From assembly GCF_003050835.1 (NCBI RefSeq), contig NZ_QAOJ01000010.1:1-64000 (forward strand): 64,000 bases of DNA, written 5' to 3'. The notes under the pieces were generated by a model that was not told where the DNA came from, did no database searches, and saw only the letters and a program-made list of their open reading frames with translations. The number at the start of each line of letters is the position of its first letter. The first letter of the stretch is position 1. Of this stretch, positions 45,281-53,956 are shown piece after piece. The DNA is from Pseudomonas sp. GV071. GTDB taxonomy: Bacteria > Pseudomonadota > Gammaproteobacteria > Pseudomonadales > Pseudomonadaceae. A program made the translations under genes and the position numbers.

Positions 45281-46195
45281 TTACACCTTCGCCACATGGG
45301 GTTTACCCATGAGCCCTTGCGGTCGAAAAATCAGGATCATTACCAGCAGCGAAAACGAGAACACGTCCTTGAAGTCCGAGTTCACCAAGCCAGCAAACTG
45401 CGCCTCGGCCACGCCGAGAATCAAACCACCGAGCATCGCCCCGGGCAGCGAACCGATACCGCCGAGTACCGCTGCGGTGAAGGCTTTGATGCCGATGATG
45501 AAGCCGGCGTAGAAGTCGAAGGTGCCGTAGTTCATGGTGATCAGCATGCCGGCCAGGGCCGCCATGCAGGCACCGATGACAAACACGTAGGAGATCACCC
45601 GGTCGGTGTTGATGCCGAGAATCGACGCCATCTTGCGGTCTTGCTGAGTGGCGCGGCACATGCGGCCGAGCTTGGTGTTCTGGATGATGTAGGTGAGTAC
45701 ACCCATGCCCACCAGCGAGACGATGATGATGAACAGCTTGGTGTAGGTCAGCTGCACGTAGCCGGTGCCGACGTGAAACTTGATCACCCCTTCCAATAGG
45801 GTGGGTACGCCTTGCTGACGCGCGCCTTGGGAAACCTGCACATAGTTCTGCAGGATCAGCGACATGCCGATGGCGGAAATCAGCGGAGCCAGCCGCGTGG
45901 AGTTACGCAGTGGCTTGTAGGCGATACGTTCGATGGTCCAGCCGTACACGCCCGTCACCACAATGGTGAAGATCAGCGTGCCGAGGATCAGGAACGGAAA
46001 GGATTCGAGACCGAAGAAGGTCAGTACCGCGAGGCCGATGGCCGTCAGGTAGGCAGAGACCATATACACATCGCCGTGGGCGAAGTTGATCATGCCGATA
46101 ATGCCGTAAACCATGGTGTAACCGATGGCAATCAGCCCGTAGACCGATCCCAGGGTCAACCCGTTGATCAGTTGTTGCAGGAAAATACCGTCCAT
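45281..46195 (-). CDS. braD: Branched-chain amino acid ABC transporter permease
   Basis: A 304-residue LivH-type permease with about eight helices. Typical segments are NGLTLGSVYGLIAIGYTMVYGIIGMINFAHGD at the N-terminus and RATQQDRKMASILGIN as coupling helix. ATG 46195 is chosen over the upstream in-frame start because it gives the family N-terminus (MDGIFLQQL). A large stem-loop lies in the 181-bp gap to braC. Confidence 0.95.
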   Translation of the reverse strand: MDGIFLQQLINGLTLGSVYGLIAIGYTMVYGIIGMINFAHGDVYMVSAYLTAIGLAVLTFFGLESFPFLILGTLIFTIVVTGVYGWTIERIAYKPLRNSTRLAPLISAIGMSLILQNYVQVSQGARQQGVPTLLEGVIKFHVGTGYVQLTYTKLFIIIVSLVGMGVLTYIIQNTKLGRMCRATQQDRKMASILGINTDRVISYVFVIGACMAALAGMLITMNYGTFDFYAGFIIGIKAFTAAVLGGIGSLPGAMLGGLILGVAEAQFAGLVNSDFKDVFSFSLLVMILIFRPQGLMGKPHVAKV

Positions 46196-46328
46196 TGACG
46201 CAGTCTCGTCTGTTGGGGTCAGTGCCTTGGGGTTCGGCCTGCCGCCTCTAGTGATAGACGGGTACTGCTGCACAGATGAAGCCACTACGACCGCACCTGC
46301 AAAACACACCAGCAGTGCCCAGAAGCAC

Positions 46329-46362
46329 TAACCGCCCAAACGCGGGTAGCGTTTGGGCGGTT
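46329..46362. terminator. Long stem-loop between braC and braD
   Basis: AACCGCCCAAACGC and GCGTTTGGCGGTT-type arms pair over about 14 bp around a 5-base loop, just after the braC stop. No U-run follows on the minus strand, so it looks more like an mRNA 3'-end stabiliser or partial terminator than a full one. This would let braC be made in excess over the membrane subunits. Confidence 0.7.
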
Positions 46363-46376
46363 AGCCGAGCTAGTTC

Positions 46377-47501
46377 TTACTGCTGGTGGTATTTGCCTTT
46401 GTCATCCCACTCGTACATCACGTAGTCGGAGACTTTCAGGTCGCCTTTCTTGTCCCACTCTTTGGTGCCCATAACGGTTTTCACCGGGTTGGACTTCAGC
46501 CAGGCGCTGGCCTTGGCGCCGTCGGTGCCTTTGATGCCAGTGAAAGCGGCGGCAACGGATTGCACGGCTGCGTAGGAGTACAGGGTGTAGCCTTCAGGCT
46601 CGTAACCGCTGGCGCGGAATTTCTCGATGACTGGTTTGCCGTCAGCGATGTTGCGCGGGTCGGCGCCGAAGGTCATCAGCACGCCTTTGGTGTATTGCGC
46701 GCCACCGGCGGTGGTCACCAGTTCGTCGGTCACGATGCCGTCACCGGAGATGAACAGCGCGGTCGAACCTTGTTCGCGCAGCTGACGGACCAGCGGACCG
46801 GCTTCAGCGTGCAGGCCACCGAAGTAGACCACTTCAGCACCCGAGGAACGGATTTTGGTGACCAGGGCGTTGAAGTCTTTCTCGCCACGGGTCAGACCTT
46901 CGTACAGCACTTCTTTCACGCCGCGCTTGGTCAGTTGGGCTTTGGTGGCGTCTGCCAGGCCTTGGCCGTAGGTGTCTTTGTCGTGAATGATCGCGACTTT
47001 GGTCAGTTTCAACTTGTCGACGATGTAGTCGCCGGCCACCACGCCTTGCTGGTCGTCACGACCGCAGATACGGAACTCGCCAGACAGGCCGCGCTCGGTA
47101 ACAGTCGGGTTGGTGGAGGCTGGAGTGATGGAGATGATGCCTGCTTCGTCGTAAACCTCGGAAGCAGGGATGGTCGACGAGGAACAGAAGTGGCCGATAA
47201 CGGCGACTGCTTTGTCCGAGTCCACCAGACGGTTGGCTACGGCTACGGCCTGTTTCGGCTCGCAGGCGTCGTCGCCTTTAACCAGTTTGATTTGCTCACC
47301 GTTGATACCGCCAGCGGCGTTGATATCGGCCGCGGCCTGCTCGGCGCCCTTCCACAGCTGCTCACCAAAGGCAGCATTACCACCGGTCATTGGACCGGCT
47401 ACGCCGATAACGACATCGGCAAAGGCTACGGAAGTCAGGCTCATAGCACTGGCAACCGCGAACGCCAGAATACCTTTCTTAAAAGTTTTCTTGTGAGGCA
47501 T
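46377..47501 (-). CDS. braC: Leucine/isoleucine/valine-binding periplasmic protein
   Basis: A 374-residue type 1 periplasmic-binding protein. The signal peptide ends near residue 27 (AFA), and the mature part begins DVVIGVAGPMTGGNAAFG. CAGGAGC precedes ATG 47501, which is preferred to the longer frame. It is the first gene of the bra operon and lies downstream of a sigma-54-type promoter. Confidence 0.95.
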   Translation of the reverse strand: MPHKKTFKKGILAFAVASAMSLTSVAFADVVIGVAGPMTGGNAAFGEQLWKGAEQAAADINAAGGINGEQIKLVKGDDACEPKQAVAVANRLVDSDKAVAVIGHFCSSSTIPASEVYDEAGIISITPASTNPTVTERGLSGEFRICGRDDQQGVVAGDYIVDKLKLTKVAIIHDKDTYGQGLADATKAQLTKRGVKEVLYEGLTRGEKDFNALVTKIRSSGAEVVYFGGLHAEAGPLVRQLREQGSTALFISGDGIVTDELVTTAGGAQYTKGVLMTFGADPRNIADGKPVIEKFRASGYEPEGYTLYSYAAVQSVAAAFTGIKGTDGAKASAWLKSNPVKTVMGTKEWDKKGDLKVSDYVMYEWDDKGKYHQQ

Positions 47502-47544
47502 GGAGTTTTGCTCCTGAGGGGTTATGTGAAGGCGCAGATGGTTG

Positions 47545-47560
47545 AGCAAGCGGCGTGCCA
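47545..47560 (-). promoter_or_regulatory. Sigma-54 (RpoN) promoter of braC
   Basis: On the minus strand 47560-47545 reads TGGCACGCCGCTTGCT, an exact match to the -24/-12 consensus TGGCACG-N4-TTGCT. Transcription would start near 47534, about 33 bases before the braC ATG. Five phased motifs lie upstream. Confidence 0.85.
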
Positions 47561-47633
47561 CACATTTTTGATCTGACGAAAAAAACCAGAATGGTTTTAC
47601 CGACGGCATCGAAAGGCCCTACTTCAACAGGGT

Positions 47634-47728
47634 GCAACCCAGCAAATTCACAAGGTGCAACCCGACAGAAAATTAAAGAGCAACCTAACGATCAGGCAAG
47701 AGCAACCGAGCACCCCAATCGGGGCAAC
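47634..47728 (-). promoter_or_regulatory. Five phased GTTGC motifs upstream of the braC promoter
   Basis: GTTGC (GCAAC on the plus strand) occurs at 47634, 47657, 47680, 47702 and 47724, spaced 23, 23, 22 and 22 bp. The two nearest the promoter extend to GGGTTGCACC. The motifs lie about 75-170 bp upstream of the -24 element, the usual place for sigma-54 enhancer sites, and repeat about every two helical turns. Confidence 0.7.
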
Positions 47729-47921
47729 TCGTCGTAACTGTACTTGTCACCGAAGTGCACACCGCTGGTGCGCAAAGTGCGCGCACACGCACCAATACAG
47801 GCTAGTGCAGGGTTACAGGAATGCGCGAAGGGGGTCGCATTTAAGAAGGAAAAGAGCCCATAGCTGTACTGGTCGGGTGCTGGGAGAAACCAAAACCCAC
47901 ATAGAGCTAGAACGTCCGGCG

Positions 47922-49205
47922 CTAGATAACCACCCGCAAACACTGCCCCGCGTGATAAAGCGAAAACCCCAACTCATACAATCCGCTGCGCAGCCCTGGC
48001 GCGCTGATGCCGTCCATGGGCTGGAAGGGCATTGGCAATACATCGCGTGACCCGCTGAGCAGGTAGTTGGCAAACGCGCGCCCCACCGCAGTGCCAGTGG
48101 TGACGCCGCGGCCGTTGTAACCGGTAACAGCCACCAGCCCCGGCGCCGGCTCGAACAGACGCATCAGGTGGTCGGGGGTGAAAGCGATGGTGCCGGTCCA
48201 GGTGCTTTGCCATTCCACTTTGCCCAATTGCGGAAAGTAGAACTGCTGAATGCGGTCGGCCCAGGCACGCACCGCCCACAAGGGCTTGTTCGCCGCGCTG
48301 CCCAGGCTGCCGAGCAACAGACGGCCATCGGCATCACGACGGATGCTGCTGAGCACCTGACGGGTATCCCAGGAGCCCTCACCGCCCGGCAAAATCGCCT
48401 CGGCCGCCGCTCCACTCAAGGGCACCGAGGCGACCTGGTAATAACTGCCGGGGAAAAAATTGCGCCGCAGCTCAGTCCATTCGCCTTCGGTGTAGGCATT
48501 GGATGCGAGCACCACTTTCTCGGCCGTGACCACCCCCTGGGGCGTCGCCACCAACCAATCGGCACCCTGGCGCTCCAGCCGGCTGACCGGTGAATGGTGA
48601 TAGAGCAAACCGCCGAGCCCCACCACCGCCTTGGCCAAGCCACTGACATAGGCCATGGGATTGAGGGTGCCGGCGCGGCGATCGAGCAAGGCGGCGTCGA
48701 TGCGTTTGGTGCCGGTAGCCGCATGGCAAGCCGCGCCGGTGATCATCTCCACCGGCGCGCCGCGGCGCACCCATTGGGCGCAGCGGCTTTGCAAGTCGGC
48801 GGTACCGCTGCCGTTGTGCGCCATGTGCAAGGTGCCGTGGCGCTTGGCCTGGCAGTCGATTTCGTAGCGGTCGATGAGGGAAAACACCAACGACGGTGCG
48901 TTACCCATCTCCGCCACCAACTTGCTACCGACTTCCTGACCGAGCCCTGCTTCAACATCATCCGGGGCAATCCACATGCCGGCATTCACCAGCCCGACAT
49001 TGCGCCCGGAGCCACCGTGGCCGGTTTCATGGGCCTCGACAATCGCCACGCGCTTGCCCTGCTCAAGCAGGTGCAGCGCGGTGGATAACCCGGTGAAGCC
49101 GGCGCCGATGACGCAGACATCAACCTTCAGATCGCCCGTTAACGCGCCCGCCTTGGGGCGTTCTGGCGTCAACTCTTCCCACAAACACGACTGCTTCAAC
49201 GGCAT
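47922..49205 (-). CDS. amaA: L-pipecolate oxidase (FAD-dependent, DAO family)
   Basis: A 427-residue flavoprotein with the FAD loop VIGAGFTGLSTALHL near residues 31-46 and GGSGRNVGLVNAG near 68. The C-terminal block is VTGYNGRGVTTGTAVGRAFA. In P. putida, AmaA oxidises L-pipecolate in the D-lysine route and sits beside amaB and a divergent LysR gene, the same order as here. Related gamma-glutamylputrescine oxidases are the alternative. It lies 175 bp after amaB, with an inverted repeat between. Confidence 0.87.
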   Translation of the reverse strand: MPLKQSCLWEELTPERPKAGALTGDLKVDVCVIGAGFTGLSTALHLLEQGKRVAIVEAHETGHGGSGRNVGLVNAGMWIAPDDVEAGLGQEVGSKLVAEMGNAPSLVFSLIDRYEIDCQAKRHGTLHMAHNGSGTADLQSRCAQWVRRGAPVEMITGAACHAATGTKRIDAALLDRRAGTLNPMAYVSGLAKAVVGLGGLLYHHSPVSRLERQGADWLVATPQGVVTAEKVVLASNAYTEGEWTELRRNFFPGSYYQVASVPLSGAAAEAILPGGEGSWDTRQVLSSIRRDADGRLLLGSLGSAANKPLWAVRAWADRIQQFYFPQLGKVEWQSTWTGTIAFTPDHLMRLFEPAPGLVAVTGYNGRGVTTGTAVGRAFANYLLSGSRDVLPMPFQPMDGISAPGLRSGLYELGFSLYHAGQCLRVVI

Positions 49206-49254
49206 AACCAGACTCCAACGAAAGGAAACCCAACCAACAACGCCGCATGCTTCT

Positions 49255-49383
49255 TTGAAACCGTAGCGAGCGCAGGTCAGGCAAGGCAAGGCAAACACAG
49301 ATGAAAAAAGCGGAGTTGGCTGTAGCCAATGAGCATTTTTGAAGCTGTGTTTAACGTCGCCTGCCCGAGCGCAGTAGGTTTCA
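49255..49383. repeat. Imperfect long inverted repeat between amaB and amaA
   Basis: GAAACCGTAGCGAGCGCAGG...AAACACAG on the left pairs imperfectly with CTGTGTTTAACG..GCCTGCCCGAGCGCAG.AGGTTTC on the right. A middle part of about 45 bp (GCGGAGTTGGCTGTAGCC) separates the arms. The right arm touches the amaB stop. It would form a large hairpin in the amaB-amaA transcript. Confidence 0.65.
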
Positions 49384-50871
49384 GTCGAAGGTGATGCCTT
49401 GGGCGAGCGGCAACTCGCGCGAGTAGTTGACCGTGTTGGTTTGCCGACGCATATACGCACGCCACGCATCCGAACCCGACTCACGCCCACCGCCCGTTTC
49501 CTTCTCGCCGCCAAACGCGCCGCCGATCTCCGCGCCGCTCGGGCCGATGTTGACGTTGGCAATGCCGCAGTCGCTGCCAACTGCCGACATGAACATTTCC
49601 GCCTCGCGCACATCGGTGGTGAAGATGCACGACGACAGGCCCTGAGGTACGTCGTTGTTGAGCTTGAGCGCGTCGGCGAACTCGCTGTAGCTGAGCACAT
49701 AAAGGATAGGCGCAAAGGTTTCGTGGCGAACCACGGCACTCTGCTCCGGCATCTCGACGATGGCCGGGGCGACGTAATAGGCGTTGGGGAATTGGTCTTG
49801 CAGCTGACGCGTGCCACCAAAGACGCTGCCGCCTTCCTGTTCGGCCTGACGCAACGCCGCCTGCATGCCATCAAAACCCTGTTTATCGATCAGCGGACCG
49901 ACCAGGTTGCCTTCCAGCGGGTGGCCGATGCGCACTTTGGCGTAAGCGGTTTTCAGCCGACTGACGATTTCGTCTTTCACCGACTCATGGGCGATCAAGC
50001 GGCGCAGGGTGGTGCAGCGTTGGCCGGCGGTGCCGATGGCGCTGAACAGAATGCCGCGCACGGCCAGATCGAGGTCGGCGCTTGGCGCGAGGATCATCGC
50101 GTTGTTACCGCCGAGTTCCAGAATCGAGCGAGCGAAACGGGCGGCCACCACCGGCGCCACTTCACGGCCCATGCGCGTGCTGCCGGTGGCGCTCACCAGA
50201 GCTACGCGGCTGTCCTGCACCAGCGCTTCGCCAGCTTCGCGGGCGCCGATAATCACCTGGCTCAAGTTGGCCGGCGCATCGCTGAATTGCTTGGCCACGC
50301 CCTCGAACAGCGCCTGGCAGGCGAGTGCCGTGAGCGGAGTTTTCTCCGACGGCTTCCACACCACCGAGTTGCCGCAGACCAGCGCCAGGGTGGTGTTCCA
50401 CGCCCATACCGCGACCGGGAAGTTGAAGGCGCTGATCACGCCGACCACGCCCAGCGGGTGCCAGGTTTCCCGCATGTGGTGGCCTGGGCGCTCGGAAGCG
50501 ATGGTCAGACCGTAGAGCTGGCGCGACAGGCCGACGGCGAAGTCGCAGATGTCGATCATTTCCTGCACTTCGCCCAGACCTTCCTGGGTGATCTTGCCGG
50601 CTTCCCAGGACACCAGCTCACCGAGCTCGGCCTTGTTGGCGCGCAGGGCTTCACCGAACAGGCGGATCAGCTCGCCGCGGCGTGGCGCCGGCACTTGGCG
50701 CCAGGCCTGGAACGCGGTTTCGGCCTGGCCGATCTGCGCCTGCACGGAAGCTGCGTCTTGCAACTGCACCGAGCCAATCTGACCGCCGTCGATAGGGGAA
50801 AACACGGCGTGCGCGCCCTGTTGATAACGCGATGGGGCAACGCCCAGTTTGTTCAGCAATGCAGCAACCAT
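49381..50871 (-). CDS. amaB: L-aminoadipate-semialdehyde (piperideine-6-carboxylate) dehydrogenase
   Basis: A 496-residue aldehyde dehydrogenase of the ALDH7 type. Catalytic Cys lies in GTAGQRCTTLRR, the general-base Glu in LELGGNNA, and the NAD-binding block in SATGSTRMG. Length and N-terminus (MVAALLNKLGVAPSRYQQG) match P. putida AmaB. It oxidises aminoadipate semialdehyde from pipecolate to 2-aminoadipate. ATG 50871 is chosen over the longer frame, which would run into the regulatory region. Confidence 0.92.
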   Translation of the reverse strand: MVAALLNKLGVAPSRYQQGAHAVFSPIDGGQIGSVQLQDAASVQAQIGQAETAFQAWRQVPAPRRGELIRLFGEALRANKAELGELVSWEAGKITQEGLGEVQEMIDICDFAVGLSRQLYGLTIASERPGHHMRETWHPLGVVGVISAFNFPVAVWAWNTTLALVCGNSVVWKPSEKTPLTALACQALFEGVAKQFSDAPANLSQVIIGAREAGEALVQDSRVALVSATGSTRMGREVAPVVAARFARSILELGGNNAMILAPSADLDLAVRGILFSAIGTAGQRCTTLRRLIAHESVKDEIVSRLKTAYAKVRIGHPLEGNLVGPLIDKQGFDGMQAALRQAEQEGGSVFGGTRQLQDQFPNAYYVAPAIVEMPEQSAVVRHETFAPILYVLSYSEFADALKLNNDVPQGLSSCIFTTDVREAEMFMSAVGSDCGIANVNIGPSGAEIGGAFGGEKETGGGRESGSDAWRAYMRRQTNTVNYSRELPLAQGITFD

Positions 50872-50963
50872 GTCATGGCACCTTTTTCGATAGCGGGTGA
50901 ATTCGATGGCAGCAGTAATAGCTGGCTGGCGCGCCCCCAACAAACGACCTTTACTCCACACAT

Positions 50964-50980
50964 CATTCCGTTTAGTAATG
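50964..50980. promoter_or_regulatory. Possible LysR-type operator in the amaB / LysR divergent region
   Basis: CATTCCGTTTAGTAATG has a CATT-N9-AATG dyad, a T-N11-A type box as used by LysR regulators. It lies 29 bp before the LysR ATG in the 138-bp divergent gap. Confidence 0.45.
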
Positions 50981-51009
50981 CCAAACCCTCACCCCGCGTC
51001 CGGACTGCC

Positions 51010-51897
51010 ATGCTCAAGCGCCATATGCCCTCGCTCACCGCCCTGCAATGCTTCGAAGCAGTGGCCCGCCACCTGAGTTTTACCCGCGCATCCGAAGAGC
51101 TGGCGCTGACCCAGAGCGCGGTGAGCAAGCAGGTGGCGCAGCTCGAAGAGGTGGTCCAACACCTGCTGTTTCGCCGCGTGCGGCGCAGCCTGCAACTGAC
51201 TCCGGCCGGCTCGTTGTACCTGGCCGAGGTGCGCAAAATTCTGACCCAGGTGGAGATGTCCACCCACTACCTGCGCTCCTATGGCGGTGAAACCGAAGTG
51301 CTGCGCGTGGCTACCTTGCCCACCTTCGGCGCGCGCTGGCTGGTGCCGCGGCTGAAGGGCTGGCGCTTGCGCCACCCGAATATCCACCTGGATGTGTTCA
51401 ACGAAGTGGAGCCCGACGAGTTGGCCCAGGGCCGCAGCGACGTGTCGTTCTACTTCGGCCAGAGCGCCCGCCCCGGCGCCGAGTGCGTGCGCCTGTTCGG
51501 CGAGGAGATGGTGCCGGTCTGCGCGCCGAGCGTACTTCCGGCCGAGCCCTTCACCGACCCCACCCAGCTCACCGACCTGGTCCTGCTGCAAAACGCCACC
51601 CGCCCGGAGGCCTGGCATGAGTGGTTCTACAGCCAGGAGCGGCACACCGAGCACAGCTATCACGGGCCGCGTTTCGACAGTTTTTATATGTGTATCCGCG
51701 CCGCCCAGGTGGGTTGCGGGGTGGCGCTGCTGCCGCGTTTTCTGGTGGAAGAAGAGCTGGCCGAAGGCAAGCTGGTGATCCCTTGGCAACACAGCCTGAC
51801 CAGCAATAGCGCCTATTACCTGGCCTACGCTGAACATGCCGCCGAGGTGCCGAAGGTGCGCGACTTCGTGCGCTGGATTCACGACCAGCTGGAATAG
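51010..51897 (+). CDS. LysR-family regulator (GcvA-like) of the ama genes
   Basis: A 295-residue LysR regulator. The winged helix SFTRASEELALTQSAVSKQVAQLEE is near residues 23-47, followed by a GcvA-type effector domain (LRVATLPTFGARWLVPRL). It is divergent from amaB, as in P. putida, so it probably controls amaB-amaA and perhaps the DUF1338 gene downstream. ATG 51025 is an alternative start. Confidence 0.9.
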   Translation: MLKRHMPSLTALQCFEAVARHLSFTRASEELALTQSAVSKQVAQLEEVVQHLLFRRVRRSLQLTPAGSLYLAEVRKILTQVEMSTHYLRSYGGETEVLRVATLPTFGARWLVPRLKGWRLRHPNIHLDVFNEVEPDELAQGRSDVSFYFGQSARPGAECVRLFGEEMVPVCAPSVLPAEPFTDPTQLTDLVLLQNATRPEAWHEWFYSQERHTEHSYHGPRFDSFYMCIRAAQVGCGVALLPRFLVEEELAEGKLVIPWQHSLTSNSAYYLAYAEHAAEVPKVRDFVRWIHDQLE

Positions 51898-52002
51898 CGG
51901 CGGTACAGGAATTTATGGAATGAACCTGGCAGTTTTTTTCGCTTGTTCCGCGCGCCGCCGGAAGGTTTGATAGCGGCTCGCACTCAGTCCAGAGTTTTCG
52001 TC

Positions 52003-53022
52003 ATGTCCCGCGATCCGCAGTTGTTCCAGCTCGTTACCGCCGCCATCGGTGAATCCGCCGCCGAGTGGGTGTTTGCCCATGTCGCGATCCCCCAGGGGCT
52101 GAGCCAGTTTGCCAACAGCGAACAACAACTGCACCGCGCCTGGCTGGCCGAAGCGCTTAACCTGTGCCTGTTTCACAAGCTGGTGGAAGCGGTGCCAAAC
52201 GGCCGCCTGTATGTAGAAGAACAGTTGCTGGACGGCCGCCAGGTGGTGTTCGACCACGGCGCCATCCGCACCGTCGACTGGCCGGAAAACGGCGAACTGC
52301 CTCGCGGTCGCCACGCCTTCACTCGTCTGCTGGAGCCGCTGGGCTTTACCGATGTGCGCACCTACCCACTGACCAAACTGAAAATGACCGGCTATGCCTA
52401 CCGGCAAATGGACCTGCCAGCGGACATCGCCCAGTTCTTCGTTTCCGAGCTACACCCGGGGCGTTTCAGCGAAGGCTTTCAGCAAGCGGTCACCCGCGTT
52501 TGCGCCACCAGCCGTGATCCGTTGAGCGCCGCGCACCTGGCCACCTTGCGCACGCTGCGGCAAACCCGCCATTGCAGCCTGGCCGCCGCGCTGGAGCTGA
52601 TGCCGGCGCTTTACCAGGCCTTCGACTGCCAACACACGTCCGCCCAGGAAAGTGACTACCAGGCCCTACTCAGCGAAAGCGCGGAAATGGCTTGGATCGC
52701 CACCGAAGGTAACCGCTTCAACCACCTCACCGACCGCGTGGCCGACCTGCAAGCCGTGGTCGACCACCAGAGCACCCTGCTGCGGCCAATGAAAGACAGC
52801 ATCGAAATCTCCAGTTCACGCCGGGTGATGCAAACCGCCTACAAAGCCGTGCAAGTGCAGCGCGACTTTATCGACGCCCAGGGGCAGACCGTGCAACGCA
52901 GCGTGCCGGGGTCGTTTGTGGAGTTTATTCAGCGGGAAGTGGATGAAGAGACCGGAGAGTTGGACCTGCATTTCGACAGCAGCAATGCCCAAGGCATCTT
53001 CAAGATGACCGACTCCAGATAA
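52003..53022 (+). CDS. DUF1338-family protein, possible 2-oxoadipate dioxygenase/decarboxylase
   Basis: A 339-residue DUF1338 protein. Conserved blocks are VFDHGAIRTV (residues about 82-91), YPLTKLKMTGYAYRQMDLP, AQFFVSELHPG, EGNRFNHLTDRV, and a C-terminal PGSFVEFIQR...FDSSNAQGIFKMT. His/His/Glu in these blocks are plausible iron ligands. The P. putida DUF1338 enzyme HglS turns 2-oxoadipate into D-2-hydroxyglutarate in lysine breakdown and lies beside amaA-amaB and the LysR gene. This protein is clearly shorter than HglS (about 460 residues as I recall), so the same reaction is likely but not certain. Confidence 0.75.
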   Translation: MSRDPQLFQLVTAAIGESAAEWVFAHVAIPQGLSQFANSEQQLHRAWLAEALNLCLFHKLVEAVPNGRLYVEEQLLDGRQVVFDHGAIRTVDWPENGELPRGRHAFTRLLEPLGFTDVRTYPLTKLKMTGYAYRQMDLPADIAQFFVSELHPGRFSEGFQQAVTRVCATSRDPLSAAHLATLRTLRQTRHCSLAAALELMPALYQAFDCQHTSAQESDYQALLSESAEMAWIATEGNRFNHLTDRVADLQAVVDHQSTLLRPMKDSIEISSSRRVMQTAYKAVQVQRDFIDAQGQTVQRSVPGSFVEFIQREVDEETGELDLHFDSSNAQGIFKMTDSR

Positions 53023-53042
53023 GTATCTGGTTTCAAAAGCTT

Positions 53043-53105
53043 CGTAGGAGCGGCTTCAGCCGCGATCCCTGCACAAGGCAATCGCGGCTGAAGCCGCTCC
53101 TACGA
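53043..53105. repeat. REPIN-like inverted pair between convergent genes
   Basis: Inverted copies of CGTAGGAGCGGCTTCAGCCGCGAT with an 11-base loop fill the gap between the DUF1338 stop and the azurin stop. Confidence 0.85.
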
Positions 53106-53118
53106 GATTTACGTCAAC

Positions 53119-53568
53119 TTAGTCGACCAGCGTCACCGCGCCTTTCATCATCGAAGAGTGACCCGGGAACGAGCAGAAGAACGAGTAATCTTCGCCCGCT
53201 TTCAGCTTGCTCACATCGAAGCTCACCGAATCCTTCTCGCCAGCACCAATGATCTTGGTGTGGGCGATCACGCGGTCGTCGCCGGCTTTCAGGTAGTTGG
53301 CGTCGATGCCAGCGCCCATGCCGTCACCGGTAACGCCGGCCATGTCGGCGGTCTTGGAAATCACCACGTTATGGCCCATGACGTTCTTGGGCAACGAGCC
53401 GCTGTGAGTCAGGTTAACGGTGAAGGTTTTGCAGCTTTTGCTGATTTTGATTTCTTTGGTGTCGAAGCTCATCTGGTCGGTGGAATCGACGTTCACGGAG
53501 CAATCGGCGGCGAAGACCTGAACACTGGCCAGGGTAAGAACGGAAGCGACTACAAGCTTGCGAAGCAT
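53119..53568 (-). CDS. azu: Azurin (blue copper protein)
   Basis: A 149-residue periplasmic cupredoxin with a 20-residue signal peptide ([20 protein letters not shown]). Copper ligands are His in MGHNVV, then Cys, His and Met in [12 protein letters not shown]. The disulfide Cys pair is in ADCSVN and KSCKTF. It carries electrons in the periplasm, classically to nitrite reductase or stress-related partners. AAGGAG precedes the ATG. Confidence 0.97.
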   Translation of the reverse strand: MLRKLVVASVLTLASVQVFAADCSVNVDSTDQMSFDTKEIKISKSCKTFTVNLTHSGSLPKNVMGHNVVISKTADMAGVTGDGMGAGIDANYLKAGDDRVIAHTKIIGAGEKDSVSFDVSKLKAGEDYSFFCSFPGHSSMMKGAVTLVD

Positions 53569-53805
53569 GGTGAACTCCTTGGCAGGATGGGCCAATGGCC
53601 CGGTTTAGCTGCCGCATCGAAGCGCAGTGCGACAACAAAAAGATGAACGTGCGTTTACACAGACGATTGATAGCACAAGCGGGCTCAAGCAAACGCGAGG
53701 CAAAAAGCCGCACTACCAAAGTGCTATTGCCCCTATCGACACAATCAAACAGCCGCGACCGCGCGCGCTGGGTAGCCTGGCCACTCATTCAACGAGGACC
53801 GGACC

Positions 53806-53895
53806 ATGATCTTTAATGACCTGCTGCGCAGCCTGCTGGCCGCCTACGCCTGTGGTGCCAGCGGCACCTGCAGTGATGAACGCCTCGGCGTTTAA
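53806..53895 (+). CDS. Candidate 29-residue small protein with a CxxxxxC motif
   Basis: A short ORF with a good GAGG ribosome site 9 bp before the ATG. It encodes a hydrophobic start (IFNDLLRSLLAAYA) followed by CGASGTC and a charged tail. It lies between the divergent azurin and LOG-family genes. Coding status rests only on the ribosome site, the amphipathic helix and the paired Cys. Confidence 0.45.
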   Translation: MIFNDLLRSLLAAYACGASGTCSDERLGV

Positions 53896-53956
53896 CCCTT
53901 GGTGAGCACCCCGGCAGCCGCTACCCTAGGGGCAGTTTCTGCCTGTGGAGTTGCTT

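Larger units (their letters stand above)
47502..47921. other. braC-amaA intergenic region
   Basis: This 420-bp stretch has no credible gene. It holds the braC leader, the sigma-54 promoter and the GTTGC array. It also holds about 190 bp with no recognised motif next to the amaA stop. Confidence 0.6.
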
